From Nannocystaceae bacterium (GTDB lineage: Bacteria; Myxococcota_A; Polyangia; Nannocystales; Nannocystaceae), in NCBI GenBank assembly GCA_016763875.1, contig JAESSZ010000994.1, forward strand, positions 1 to 16,619: a DNA stretch of 16,619 nucleotides, given 5' to 3'. Position numbers and translations under genes: made by a program. Each line of letters starts with the position of its first letter. The first letter of the stretch is position 1. Shown piece by piece: positions 6,626 to 14,976 of the stretch. Under the pieces are notes generated by a model. The model saw only the letters and a list, made by a program, of their open reading frames with translations. It was not told where the DNA came from and did not search any database.

Positions 6626-7858
6626 CTAGCCCTTCACGCAGATCACCTGCTTGAGCACGTGCACCACCTCGACGAGGTCTTGCTGGGACCTCATCACATC
6701 TTCGATGCTCTTGTACGCAGCCGGCGACTCATCGAGCACGTCTTGGTCCTTGCGGCACTCCACCCCCGCCGTCGCTTCGATGTGCTGGTCCAGCGAGATT
6801 TCCTGTTTGGCGCGATTGCGAGACATGCATCGCCCTGCCCCGTGCGAGCACGACTCGAACGCATCCGGGTTGCCCTTGCCGCGCACGATGAACGATTTGG
6901 CGCCCATGGAGCCGGGGATGATGCCCAGCTCGCCGAGCCCCGCCCGAATCGCCCCCTTTCGGGTGACATAAACGTCCTCGCCGAAGTGGCGCTCGATGGC
7001 GGCGTAGTTGTGATGACAGTTGATCGCCTGCTTGTCGGTCTTGAACGCGCGCAGTCCCTTGCTGCGCCGCATCGTGTCCAGCACCCGCGCGAGCATGATC
7101 TCGCGATTGACGCGTGCAAACTCCTGCGCCCAACTCAGCGCGCGCCAGTAGTCGTCGAACAACGCCGTGCCTTCGCTGAGATAGGCGAGGTTTTCATCCA
7201 CCAGCTTGATATTGCCGCGGCGGGCCTCTTTCTGGGCCTTTTCGATGAACAACCGGCCGATAGCATTGCCCACGCCACGCGATCCCGAGTGGAGCATGAC
7301 CCAGACCCGCTGCTCGCGATCGAGACAGATTTCGATGAAGTGGTTACCCGTACCGAGCGTGCCGAGATGCACCAGGTTGTTGGTGCGTTTGAGGTGTGGA
7401 TACGACTCAACCAACCGATCGAAGTCGTCCGCCAGAGAGCGCCAGGCCCGTCCGATCGAGTTGGGTACCGCGCCTCCCCACGCCCCTTGGTCCCGCCCAC
7501 GCTTTGCCCGACCATGCGGCACCGCGCGTTCGATCTCTTTACGGAGAGGTTTCAGGGTCTCGGGGAGGTCCGACGCAACGAGGCTGGTCCGCACCGCACA
7601 CATGCCGCAGCCAATATCGACGCCAACCGCAGCGGGAATCAGCGCCTTCTTGGTGGGAATGACCGACCCGATCGTGGCCCCCATGCCGAAATGCACGTCG
7701 GGCATCACGGCGATATGAGAGTGGATGAACGGCAGCGTCGTGACGTTCGCAAGCTGCTTGGCCGCGGACTCCTCGACTGGCACGTGGCGCGTCCACATCT
7801 TCACGATGCCGCCGCCGCGATCCGAATGGTCGACGACTATGGGGGTGGGCTCATCCAT
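6626..7858 (-). CDS. rtcB: RNA-splicing ligase RtcB (tRNA/RNA repair ligase)
   Basis: RtcB joins 2',3'-cyclic phosphate or 3'-phosphate RNA ends to 5'-OH ends, using GTP and Mn2+, with a guanylylated histidine intermediate. From ATG 7858 the product is 410 residues, almost the same as the 408-residue E. coli enzyme, and I see close similarity along the whole length. Motifs: HIAVMPDVHFGMG (48-60), GVDIGCGM (79-86, metal ligands Asp81 and Cys84), LGTLGTGNHFIEI (165-177, His173), HSGSRG (190-195, His190), CHHNY (281-285), IIPGSMGAKSFIVRG (313-327), and SHGAGR with the nucleotidylated His339. It ends CVKG like the E. coli protein. ATG 7858 is preferred over upstream starts because it matches the family length and has GGAG 12-15 bases upstream. 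No rtcA, rtcR or archease gene is in the window. The downstream membrane-anchored gene is 60 bases away. Confidence 0.97.
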   Translation of the reverse strand: MDEPTPIVVDHSDRGGGIVKMWTRHVPVEESAAKQLANVTTLPFIHSHIAVMPDVHFGMGATIGSVIPTKKALIPAAVGVDIGCGMCAVRTSLVASDLPETLKPLRKEIERAVPHGRAKRGRDQGAWGGAVPNSIGRAWRSLADDFDRLVESYPHLKRTNNLVHLGTLGTGNHFIEICLDREQRVWVMLHSGSRGVGNAIGRLFIEKAQKEARRGNIKLVDENLAYLSEGTALFDDYWRALSWAQEFARVNREIMLARVLDTMRRSKGLRAFKTDKQAINCHHNYAAIERHFGEDVYVTRKGAIRAGLGELGIIPGSMGAKSFIVRGKGNPDAFESCSHGAGRCMSRNRAKQEISLDQHIEATAGVECRKDQDVLDESPAAYKSIEDVMRSQQDLVEVVHVLKQVICVKG

Positions 7859-8019
7859 GGCTGCTCGTACTCCGTTGCGGGTCTGCAGCATGGCCGCCAC
7901 GCGAGCAGGCGCAAGGCGAAAAACTTGATTTTCTCGACACCAACGACCGCGGCGAGGCACCGGTCATCAAGGCACCGTCGGTATCGCGCGCTTCGGTACG
8001 TCGTTGTAGCCTGGCATCC
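7859..8019. promoter_or_regulatory. Divergent intergenic region between rtcB and tex
   Basis: These 161 bases must hold the promoters for both genes. A locally AT-rich inverted repeat, GAAAA (7918-7922) and TTTTC (7929-7933), sits near the middle and could be an operator or part of the rtcB promoter. I found no sigma-54-type GG-N10-GC site of the kind that drives rtcBA under RtcR in enterobacteria, so regulation is probably different here. The tex -10 candidate is at 8007-8012. Confidence 0.35.
8007..8012 (+). promoter_or_regulatory. Candidate -10 element (TAGCCT) placing tex as a leaderless transcript
   Basis: TAGCCT is followed by exactly seven bases and ATG at 8020, so transcription would begin at or beside the start codon. 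No Shine-Dalgarno sequence precedes tex. No good -35 is visible 16-18 bases upstream. Confidence 0.45.
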
Positions 8020-10164
8020 ATGACGATGCCGCTTGAGATCCACATCGAGCGTGCCGCCCGCGAGCTTTCACTGCGCGCCAAGCAAGTTGAGGCGGTCGCA
8101 CGGCTGCTGGACGAGGGCGCGACCATCCCCTTCATCGCCCGGTACCGCAAGGAAGCAACCGGCTCGCTGGACGAGGTCGCGGTGGCTGCGATCCGAGACC
8201 TGCTCGCCGCATTCGCGGAACTCGACAAGAGACGCGAGGCGATCCTTTCGTCCCTCAAAGAGCGCGGGCTGCTCACGCCACCACTCGCGCGACTGCTGGA
8301 CGCCGCACGCACCCGCGTTGCACTGGAAGACCTGTACCTGCCCTTTCGTCAGAAGCGAAAGACACGCGCCAGCGTTGCAAAAGAGCGGGGTCTACAACCG
8401 CTCGCGGACGCGCTGAGTGCCCGGGACAATCGCCGCATCGACGCCAAGGCATTTGTCGACCGGTCTCGCGGGGTTGCCACAGCGGACGAGGCGCTCGCTG
8501 GCGCCCGCGACATCATTGCGGAGCGCATCAACGAAGACGCACCCGCGCGCGCCGAGTTGCGCTCGCTGTTCAAGGACAGGGCGCGGCTGACCGCCAAGGT
8601 CGTCAAGTCCAAGCAAAAAGACGCCGGTAAGTTCCGCGACTACTTCGATTGGAGCGAACCTCTGCACAAGGCGCCCTCCCACCGCGTCCTGGCGGTATTA
8701 CGCGGCAAGGCCGAGGGATACCTGACAGCGACCGGCCGGCCGGACGAGCGTGATGCTATTGGATGTTTGCGTCGCCGGTTCGCGACTGGGCAAGGCCTCG
8801 CGGGGCAGCAACTCGATCTGGCAATTACGGACGCGTACAAGCGACTCGTGCTGCCATCGCTCGAAAAGGAAGCGATCGGCGAGGCAAAACAGCGGGCGGA
8901 CCGGGCCGCGATCGATGTATTCGCGACGAACCTGCGCGAGCTGCTCATGGCCGCACCACTGGGACACAAGCCGGTCATGGCGATCGACCCGGGCTTCCGC
9001 AGTGGCTGCAAGATGGTCGTATTGGACGCACACGGCAAGCTGCTACACCACACAACCATCTACCCGCACACCGGAGGCGACCGGAGCATTGCGGCGGGGA
9101 AGACCATCAAGGATGTGTGTGCTCGCCATGCCGTCGACGCCATCGCCGTTGGCAACGGGACTGCGGGTCGCGAGACCGAGGCATTTCTGCAGACGCTGGA
9201 CTTGGGTGTCCCGGTCATCGCGGTCGACGAGAGCGGTGCGTCGATCTACAGCGCAAGCCAGGTGGCACGCGATGAGTTCCCCGACCTGGACCTGACCGTG
9301 CGCGGGTCGATCTCGATTGGGCGGCGCCTGCAGGATCCGCTGGCGGAGCTGGTGAAACTGGACGCCAAGTCGATAGGCGTGGGCCAGTACCAACACGACG
9401 TCGACCAACGCGCGCTGGCGGCAAGTCTGGTGGACACCATTCGCAGTGCGGTCAACGCAGTTGGTGTCGACCTCAACGCAGCCAGCGTGCAGTTGCTGAC
9501 CCACGTCGCAGGCCTGGGGGAAAAGCTCGCAGCCGCGATCGTCAAGCGCCGCAGCGAGTCCGGCCCCTTCCTAGACCGTGCGGCGTTAAAGACGGTGCCA
9601 CGGCTCGGTGGGCGGGCTTTCCAGCAGGCGGCGGGATTTCTGAGAATCCCCGGGGCCAAACATCCCCTGGACGCGAGTGCCGTGCATCCCGAGCGCTACG
9701 CCCTTGTCGAGAAAATCGCACGAGACCAGCGCTGCACGGTGCTCGATCTGTTGCGCGACGCCAAACGTCGCGATGCCATCGAGATCGACACTTACGTGAC
9801 GGACGAGGTCGGACGTCCGACGCTGGAGGACATCGTCGAGGAACTTGGCAAACCCGGCCGCGACCCAAGACCAGCCTTCGAGGTCTTCAGTTTCGCCGAC
9901 GTCCACGCGATGAGCGACCTCACCGTAGGGATGGTGTTACCGGGTGTGGTCACCAACGTCACCAACTTTGGAGCGTTCGTCGACATCGGGGTCCACAACG
10001 ATGGACTGGTGCACGTCTCTCAGCTTGCCGACCGCTTTGTCCGGGATCCCAGCGAGGTGGTCAAAGTCCGCGACAGAGTGCAGGTGACGGTCACTCAGAT
10101 CGACTTGGAGCGTAAACGCATCGCGCTGTCGATGCGTTCGGACGCCAAGTCGCAGGTGGGCTGA
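8020..10164 (+). CDS. tex: Tex family transcription accessory / RNA-binding protein with S1 domain
   Basis: Tex is a conserved nucleic-acid-binding protein, the bacterial relative of eukaryotic Spt6, linked to transcription and RNA handling. The 714 residues show the family order. The N-terminal helical Tex domain contains IPFIARYRKEATGSLDEV (about 38-55) and LEDLYLPFRQKRKTRA. A YqgF/RNase H-like domain starts at about 316 (VMAIDPGFRSGCKMVVLDAHG) and runs past GNGTAGRETE. Helix-hairpin-helix segments follow (IVKRRSESGPFLDR ... LKTVPRLGGRAFQQAAGFLRI, about 507-545). The S1 RNA-binding domain is at about 630-705 (GMVLPGVVTNVTNFGAFVDIG ... DGLVHVSQL ... KRIALSMR). The protein is shorter than the 770-785 residue gammaproteobacterial forms, mainly because the C-terminal tail after S1 is missing. 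ATG 8020 is preferred; a second ATG at 8026 is possible. dbpA follows after 33 bases. Confidence 0.96.
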   Translation: MTMPLEIHIERAARELSLRAKQVEAVARLLDEGATIPFIARYRKEATGSLDEVAVAAIRDLLAAFAELDKRREAILSSLKERGLLTPPLARLLDAARTRVALEDLYLPFRQKRKTRASVAKERGLQPLADALSARDNRRIDAKAFVDRSRGVATADEALAGARDIIAERINEDAPARAELRSLFKDRARLTAKVVKSKQKDAGKFRDYFDWSEPLHKAPSHRVLAVLRGKAEGYLTATGRPDERDAIGCLRRRFATGQGLAGQQLDLAITDAYKRLVLPSLEKEAIGEAKQRADRAAIDVFATNLRELLMAAPLGHKPVMAIDPGFRSGCKMVVLDAHGKLLHHTTIYPHTGGDRSIAAGKTIKDVCARHAVDAIAVGNGTAGRETEAFLQTLDLGVPVIAVDESGASIYSASQVARDEFPDLDLTVRGSISIGRRLQDPLAELVKLDAKSIGVGQYQHDVDQRALAASLVDTIRSAVNAVGVDLNAASVQLLTHVAGLGEKLAAAIVKRRSESGPFLDRAALKTVPRLGGRAFQQAAGFLRIPGAKHPLDASAVHPERYALVEKIARDQRCTVLDLLRDAKRRDAIEIDTYVTDEVGRPTLEDIVEELGKPGRDPRPAFEVFSFADVHAMSDLTVGMVLPGVVTNVTNFGAFVDIGVHNDGLVHVSQLADRFVRDPSEVVKVRDRVQVTVTQIDLERKRIALSMRSDAKSQVG

Positions 10165-10190
10165 CTCCACCTCTGGGATGCTGCTAGGTT
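10161..10190 (+). promoter_or_regulatory. Candidate promoter (CTGACT-N18-TGC-TAGGTT) for leaderless dbpA
   Basis: TAGGTT at 10185-10190 is preceded by TGC (extended -10 form) and followed by exactly seven bases and ATG 10198. CTGACT at 10161-10166 matches four of six -35 bases at 18-base spacing and overlaps the tex stop codon. dbpA may therefore be transcribed separately from tex, despite the 33-bp gap. Confidence 0.45.
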
Positions 10191-10197
10191 GGGCCGG

Positions 10198-11604
10198 ATG
10201 TCCTCCGCATTCAGCTCGCTGGCGCTGTCCCCCACGCTCCTCGCCGTGGTGGGAGAGCTCGGCTTCGAGGCCCCGACGCCGATCCAGGCGCAGGGAATCC
10301 CTGTGCTGCTGGCCGGCAAGGATCTCATCGGCCAGTCAAAAACGGGCAGCGGGAAGACGGCCGCCTTTGCGCTCCCGATTCTTCACCAACTCGATCTTGC
10401 TCAGCGCAAGGTGCAGGCGCTCATCCTGTGTCCAACACGAGAGCTCTCGGCCCAAGTCGCCCGCGAGATCCGGAAGCTCGGGCGCAAGAGCCCCGGGCTG
10501 CAAGTGCTGGTCGTCTCGGGTGGCGAGCCGGTGCGCCCGCAAGCGAGTGCGCTGCAACGCGGCGTGCACATTGCCGTCGGGACTCCGAGTCGGGTGCTCG
10601 ACCATCTGCGGCGCGAGACCCTCGAACTGGGCGGGGTCAGGTCCGCCGTCCTCGATGAAGCCGACCGCATGCTCGACATGGGTTTTGCCGACGACATGGA
10701 CACGATCATGGCGGCATTGCCCGAGTCGCGGCAGACCGCCCTGTTCTCGGCGACCTTCCCACGCACGATCGAGGCGATGAGCCGCAGCCACCAACGCGAT
10801 GCGGTGCGAATCACAGTCGACGAAGAGGGGCCCGCGACCGAGATCCATCAGCTCGCCATCACTGCAGATCCGGACGACAAGCTGCGGGCGTTGTACTGGG
10901 TTCTCGACAAGTATCCCCACGAATCGGCGCTCGTGTTTTGCAACCTCAAGACCACGGTGGCGGAAGTGGCTGGCGCCCTGCACTCGGACGGCGTCAGCGC
11001 GGACTGCTTGCATGGCGACCTGGAGCAGTTTCATCGCGACCGGGTGATGGCGATGCTGCGCAACCGCAGTCTCCGGGTTGTGGTCGCCACCGACGTCGCC
11101 GCCCGAGGGCTGGATGTCGTGGGCCTGGACTTGGTTGTCAACTACGACATGCCTCCGCAGTCGGAGGTCTACGTGCACCGTATCGGCCGCACGGGCCGCG
11201 CGGGAAAGACGGGGCTATCGGTTGCGCTGGTCACCCCGCGGGAAAAGGACAAGCTAGTCTCGCTCGAGCAGCGCACGGGCTCGCAGATCGAACGTGTGCG
11301 GCGTGGCGACGACCGTGACATCACGACGCTCGCCCAAGCCATCACTGGCCCGGCGGCGATGGACACGATCCTGATCTCCGGAGGACGCAAGGACAAGATC
11401 CGACCGGGTGACATTCTCGGCGCGCTCACGGGCGAAGCGGGTGGGCTCAAGGCGGATGACGTCGGCAAGATCGAGATCCACGATCGCTTGGCCTACGTCG
11501 CCGTGTCACGCCTCAATAGCCAGAACGCGGTCAAGGCCCTCAACGAGGGGCGGATCAAGGGACGCCGTTTCCGAGCCTCGTTTGCAGTCCGCTTCAAGAG
11601 TTGA
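10198..11604 (+). CDS. dbpA: ATP-dependent RNA helicase DbpA (DEAD-box, 23S rRNA-specific)
   Basis: DbpA is a DEAD-box helicase that acts in assembly of the large ribosomal subunit and is recruited to hairpin 92 of 23S rRNA by its C-terminal domain. The 468 residues match E. coli DbpA (457) throughout. Motifs: Q-motif region FEAPTPIQAQG (23-33), Walker A KTGSGKT (48-54), PTREL (79-83), GG (108-109), TPSR (129-132, a variant of TPGR), DEAD (153-156), SAT (184-186), HGDLEQ, VATDVAARGLD and HRIGRTGR (327-334). From about 388 the DbpA RNA-binding domain follows, with SGGRKDKIRPGDILGALTGE and KALNEGRIKGRRFR, which separates it from generic RhlE/DeaD helicases. ATG 10198 is preferred over TTG 10189 because homologues start there and the -10-like box is correctly placed. 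The 3' end overlaps the convergent VF530 gene by 11 bases. Confidence 0.95.
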   Translation: MSSAFSSLALSPTLLAVVGELGFEAPTPIQAQGIPVLLAGKDLIGQSKTGSGKTAAFALPILHQLDLAQRKVQALILCPTRELSAQVAREIRKLGRKSPGLQVLVVSGGEPVRPQASALQRGVHIAVGTPSRVLDHLRRETLELGGVRSAVLDEADRMLDMGFADDMDTIMAALPESRQTALFSATFPRTIEAMSRSHQRDAVRITVDEEGPATEIHQLAITADPDDKLRALYWVLDKYPHESALVFCNLKTTVAEVAGALHSDGVSADCLHGDLEQFHRDRVMAMLRNRSLRVVVATDVAARGLDVVGLDLVVNYDMPPQSEVYVHRIGRTGRAGKTGLSVALVTPREKDKLVSLEQRTGSQIERVRRGDDRDITTLAQAITGPAAMDTILISGGRKDKIRPGDILGALTGEAGGLKADDVGKIEIHDRLAYVAVSRLNSQNAVKALNEGRIKGRRFRASFAVRFKS

Positions 11605-12001
11605 GCGGGTCGGTGTCGTCACTCGAGGCATCGACTGCGTCTCCACCCGCCAACCCGTCTCCGTCTCTGCCCTCGTCCACGTCGCTGTCATCGCCGAGAT
11701 CCCCGTCCCCAGTCGCTTCATTGGCCACGCGATAGGCCCGCATGGCCGCGCGCCGCCGGTTGCGAACACGATTGCGTTCGGCGCGACGTTGGTCCTCGAG
11801 ATATAGCGCCTCGACTTCGGCACGAGCCCATTCGGTCTTGCGTAGAAACTTGAGGCTCGACTTCACACTCGGCTCGTACGAAAAGCACCGGATAGCCACG
11901 TTTGCAGCAAGATCCGGCCACCCACGGCTGGCCACGAGTTCCTCGACAATCGCCTTGAGCGTGATCCCATGCAGGGGGTCTTTGGGGCTGGACTCGCTCA
12001 T
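11594..12001 (-). CDS. VF530 family DNA-binding protein with basic and acidic C-terminal tail
   Basis: Residues 8-68 carry the conserved VF530 (DUF2132) core: DPLHGITLKAIVEELV, RGWPDL, IRCFSYEPSVKSSLKFLRKTEWAR and VEALYL. The family has a small helical fold and is annotated as DNA-binding, but its cellular role is not established. Most members are about 70-90 residues and end soon after this core. Here there is an extra basic stretch at 72-91 (rich in Arg, for example RNRVRNRRRAAMR) and then an acidic tail at 99-133 (GDGDLGDDSDVDEGRDGDG and on). ATG 12001 was chosen because the family motif starts a few residues later; upstream in-frame GTG/ATG codons to 12145 would add an arginine-rich non-conserved segment. 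It is divergent from the kinase gene (158 bp) and convergent with dbpA, overlapping its end by 11 bases. Confidence 0.88.
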   Translation of the reverse strand: MSESSPKDPLHGITLKAIVEELVASRGWPDLAANVAIRCFSYEPSVKSSLKFLRKTEWARAEVEALYLEDQRRAERNRVRNRRRAAMRAYRVANEATGDGDLGDDSDVDEGRDGDGLAGGDAVDASSDDTDPLNS

Positions 12002-12159
12002 TGGTGTGAGGCGCTCGGCGGGGACGCGCGAGGCCACGGGATGTGTTGTACGAACTAACCGAGGCGATGCAAACGCCCTGGCGACCCTTGCCAACCGACG
12101 GTTGTGACCTTCCTCATCGTGGACAAGACGCCGCGGCTCGGGCAACTTGGGCGTAGGTG
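12002..12159. promoter_or_regulatory. Divergent intergenic region between the VF530 gene and the kinase gene
   Basis: These 158 bases should hold two promoters. I see no TANNNT-N7-start arrangement for either gene here, unlike several neighbours. A TACGAA/TACAAC-like motif near 12050 could be a weak -10 in either direction. No clear operator palindrome is visible. Confidence 0.3.
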
Positions 12160-14976
12160 ATGCGATCCCGCACCATCGACGACGGGTCGCTGCAGCCCGA
12201 TCCGCCGAACGCTTCCGCTGAGCCGCCGGAGACGATCGGCCGCTTCACGATCGTGGACAAACTCGGCTCCGGGGGCATGGGCACGGTGTACGCCGCGTAC
12301 GACCCGGAGCTCGACCGCAAGATCGCACTCAAACTGCTGCACACCCCGCTGAGCCGAAGCTCGCAGCACACGCACGCTCGCACCCGATTACTCCGCGAGG
12401 CCAAGGCGATCGCGAAGGTCTCCCATCGCAATGTCGTCGCGGTGTACGACGTGGGGGTCGTAACGCAGCAAGACGACAAGCGCGTGTTCTTGGCCATGGA
12501 GTTGATCGAGGGCCCCACGCTGCGCCAATGGATGAAGCAGCTGCACACGACCGATATGTGGAAACGTGGTCGGGGCTGGCGACGGGTCGTCGAGGTCATG
12601 GTGCAGGCGGGGCGCGGATTGGCCGCGGCACACGCGGTAGGCCTCACGCACCGCGACTTCAAGCCTGACAACATCCTCGTGGGCAACGACGGTGTCGTGC
12701 GGGTCGTGGACTTCGGACTCGCCCAGCGCGATGACACCGAGCCCGGCACCGAGCAGGGTATCGAGCAGGGTATCGAGGGAGCCGTTGTCTCCGCTTCGCA
12801 GCTATCGAGCCCAGATGAAGAACCGCTCACTGCCACTGGGGCGATTCTCGGTACGCCAGCGTACATGGCCCCCGAGCAGTTCCGCGGCGAGCGAACCGAT
12901 GCCCGCACCGACCAGTTCGCGTTGTGCCTGACGCTGTACGAAGCGCTGGTCGGCAGTCGCCCATTCCAGAGCGACAGCGCCCAGGGACTCGCGTGCGCCG
13001 TCATGATGGGAGAGCGCGTGCCGTGGCCCACCCAGCCACCTGTTCCCAACCACTTGGTTGCCCTTATCGAGCGTGGACTTAGTACCGACCCCGACGCACG
13101 CTTCGAATCGACAGAGGAACTTGTCGAAACCCTGGGCGTGGACCCCTACCGCATCCGTCGGCGACGGCTTGCGTGGCTCGGCGGTGGGTTGGCCCTGCCC
13201 GCGGCAAGTTCAGGGGGGGCTATTGCGGCCCAACGCATCGCCACCAGCGCTGTGGATCCATGCGACGCAGGTCCGTCACTCGTCGCGGAAAAGTTCGGTC
13301 CACAGCGTGTGATGCAACTGCGCGCGGCACTGGACGATCCCAGCTTACCGTACGCAAGCAAGACCATCGACGCGGTGGTCGAGACGCTCAACGCCCACGG
13401 GGCCCAATGGGCAACCGCTTACCGCGACGCGTGCGAAGCGACGCATGTCCGGCACGTGCAAACCAACGCCCTGCTGGACCAGCGCATGGCATGCCTCGAC
13501 CGACGTCTCACCGCTTTGGACGCGACAGTCACCGAGCTTGTGCGCGACGACCAACAAGCACCGCTGCGCGACGCGCTCGGTATTGTCAGCGGTCTGCCAA
13601 CGCCCGAGCCTTGTGCCGACACCGTCGCGCTGCAGGGCCTTGCCCCACCCCAAGGCGCTGCCGCCCAACAGGCAACAAAAGAGGTTCGCAGGCAGTTGGA
13701 CCTGATCGGCGCCAAGATCCGAATGCACCGCGGCGCGGAGGCGCGCGAACTACTGGCAGGTCTCGAGACCGAGATGGACGCGGTGGGTTATCAGCCACTG
13801 CGGGCCGAATACCTGCTGACCCTTGCCATCGCAGGGCAGCGGCACGGAAACGGCGACGCCGCGCGAATCGCCGCACGGGAGGCGCTGATGGTCGCGCAGG
13901 CCGCCGGTCACGACGAGGTCGTGCGCGACGCCGCCGCACAATTGTCGATGCTGCTCGGGTTCAAGAAGGCGCTGCGCGAGGAGGCGCTGATTTGGGCCGA
14001 TCTCGCGGAAGCGACCGCAGAGCGCGTCGGATGGACCGACGCCAAGCGAGCCGACCTACTGCGAACTCGCGCGTGGGTGCTGGCGGAATGGGGGCTGTCG
14101 GCGGAGGCAATCGAGGTCGGGGAGCGAGCGTTGGCGGCGGCAATACGGGCTTACGGCCCCGACACGCTTTTGGTGGCGCGGGCCCACTCGAGCTTGGGGT
14201 CCGTCTACGGCCGTCTGCGCGATCTACCCAAAGCCCAGGTGCACTTTCGCCGCGCCGTCGAACTCCAACGAGAGAGTCTTGGCGACGAGCACCCGGTGCT
14301 CGTCAACGCATACCTCAATCTTGGCAACGCGTTGTCGGCGACCGGCCGGCTACAAGAGGCGCACGACGCCTTCGACAGCTCGATAGCCCTCGCCAATCGA
14401 CTTCCGGACGTCTCCGCGACGCTGAGGGCCAGAACCCAGGGCTCGCTGGGGAATCTGCTGTTCAACGAACGCCGTTGGGAGGAAGCATTGGGCCCCCACC
14501 AACGCGCGCTGGCGTTGCGAGAGGAAGTCTACGGGCCCGACCACACGCTCGTCGCTCGTAGCCTCATGAGCCTCGGCAACGCGTACACCGAGCTGTCACG
14601 CGACAAAGAAGCGATGGCGGCGTACTCGCGCTCGCTGTCCATTCGTGAGGCGAACGGCGGTACCGAGAGTCCCGGACTGATCCTCGTCCTGGAAAACATC
14701 GGCATGCACTGTGTCCGCTATGGGCGTCCGGAGCAGGGGCGCGGATACCTGCTCCGCGTGCAAGCGTTGTTGGTCGAGCATCCCCAGGCCCCGTACACCC
14801 ACGCCGAGAACAAGTACTGGCTCGGTCGCGCGTGGTTCGACGACGGAACCGACACCACCCTCGGTTTGCAGCTGATCGACGAAGCGATCGCAGAGCTGAG
14901 CAAGCTCGACAACCGAGACCTTCTCGAAGCCGCCCAAATCTGGCGCGCTACAGGGAAAACCCGGCAAAAAAACTGA
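12160..14976 (+). CDS. Hanks-type serine/threonine protein kinase with transmembrane segment and C-terminal TPR repeats
   Basis: A 938-residue receptor-like kinase. The kinase domain spans about residues 28-325: glycine loop GSGGMG (36-41), ATP-binding Lys58 (IALK), C-helix Glu80, catalytic loop HRDFKPDN (164-171), DFG (184-186), APE (237-239) and the conserved Arg314. All key residues are present, so it should be active. A hydrophobic segment at about 338-357 follows a basic run (RIRRRR) and probably crosses the membrane, leaving the remainder outside the cytoplasm if it does. The C-terminal part begins with a Cys-containing helical region and continues with TPR / kinesin-light-chain-like repeats from about 510 to 850, for example ALALREEVYGPDHTLVARSL and LGNAYTELSRDKEAMAAYSR. 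This architecture is common in myxobacteria. The activation segment is unusually long and contains a short duplication. GTG 12157 directly before the ATG is an alternative start. The 3' end overlaps the convergent esterase by 29 bases. Confidence 0.94.
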   Translation: MRSRTIDDGSLQPDPPNASAEPPETIGRFTIVDKLGSGGMGTVYAAYDPELDRKIALKLLHTPLSRSSQHTHARTRLLREAKAIAKVSHRNVVAVYDVGVVTQQDDKRVFLAMELIEGPTLRQWMKQLHTTDMWKRGRGWRRVVEVMVQAGRGLAAAHAVGLTHRDFKPDNILVGNDGVVRVVDFGLAQRDDTEPGTEQGIEQGIEGAVVSASQLSSPDEEPLTATGAILGTPAYMAPEQFRGERTDARTDQFALCLTLYEALVGSRPFQSDSAQGLACAVMMGERVPWPTQPPVPNHLVALIERGLSTDPDARFESTEELVETLGVDPYRIRRRRLAWLGGGLALPAASSGGAIAAQRIATSAVDPCDAGPSLVAEKFGPQRVMQLRAALDDPSLPYASKTIDAVVETLNAHGAQWATAYRDACEATHVRHVQTNALLDQRMACLDRRLTALDATVTELVRDDQQAPLRDALGIVSGLPTPEPCADTVALQGLAPPQGAAAQQATKEVRRQLDLIGAKIRMHRGAEARELLAGLETEMDAVGYQPLRAEYLLTLAIAGQRHGNGDAARIAAREALMVAQAAGHDEVVRDAAAQLSMLLGFKKALREEALIWADLAEATAERVGWTDAKRADLLRTRAWVLAEWGLSAEAIEVGERALAAAIRAYGPDTLLVARAHSSLGSVYGRLRDLPKAQVHFRRAVELQRESLGDEHPVLVNAYLNLGNALSATGRLQEAHDAFDSSIALANRLPDVSATLRARTQGSLGNLLFNERRWEEALGPHQRALALREEVYGPDHTLVARSLMSLGNAYTELSRDKEAMAAYSRSLSIREANGGTESPGLILVLENIGMHCVRYGRPEQGRGYLLRVQALLVEHPQAPYTHAENKYWLGRAWFDDGTDTTLGLQLIDEAIAELSKLDNRDLLEAAQIWRATGKTRQKN
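12751..12774 (+). repeat. 12-bp tandem repeat inside the kinase activation loop
   Basis: The unit GAGCAGGGTATC occurs twice in perfect tandem at 12751-12762 and 12763-12774, encoding EQGI twice, and is followed by a partial third copy (GAG). It is flanked by a related GAGCCCGGCACC. It lies between the DFG and APE motifs of the kinase. Confidence 0.85.

Noticed and set aside
6659..8023. 454-codon + strand open frame opposite rtcB
   Set aside because: It is fully antisense to a clear RtcB and its translation (Arg/His/Asp-rich, no domain) is what GC-rich third positions produce on the opposite strand.
12114..13049. 311-codon - strand open frame opposite the kinase domain
   Set aside because: Antisense to intact kinase motifs, with a Ser/Arg/Cys-rich translation typical of a shadow frame.
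13173..14561. 462-codon + strand open frame within the kinase-TPR gene
   Set aside because: An alternative frame of the TPR region, extremely rich in Arg, with no domain.
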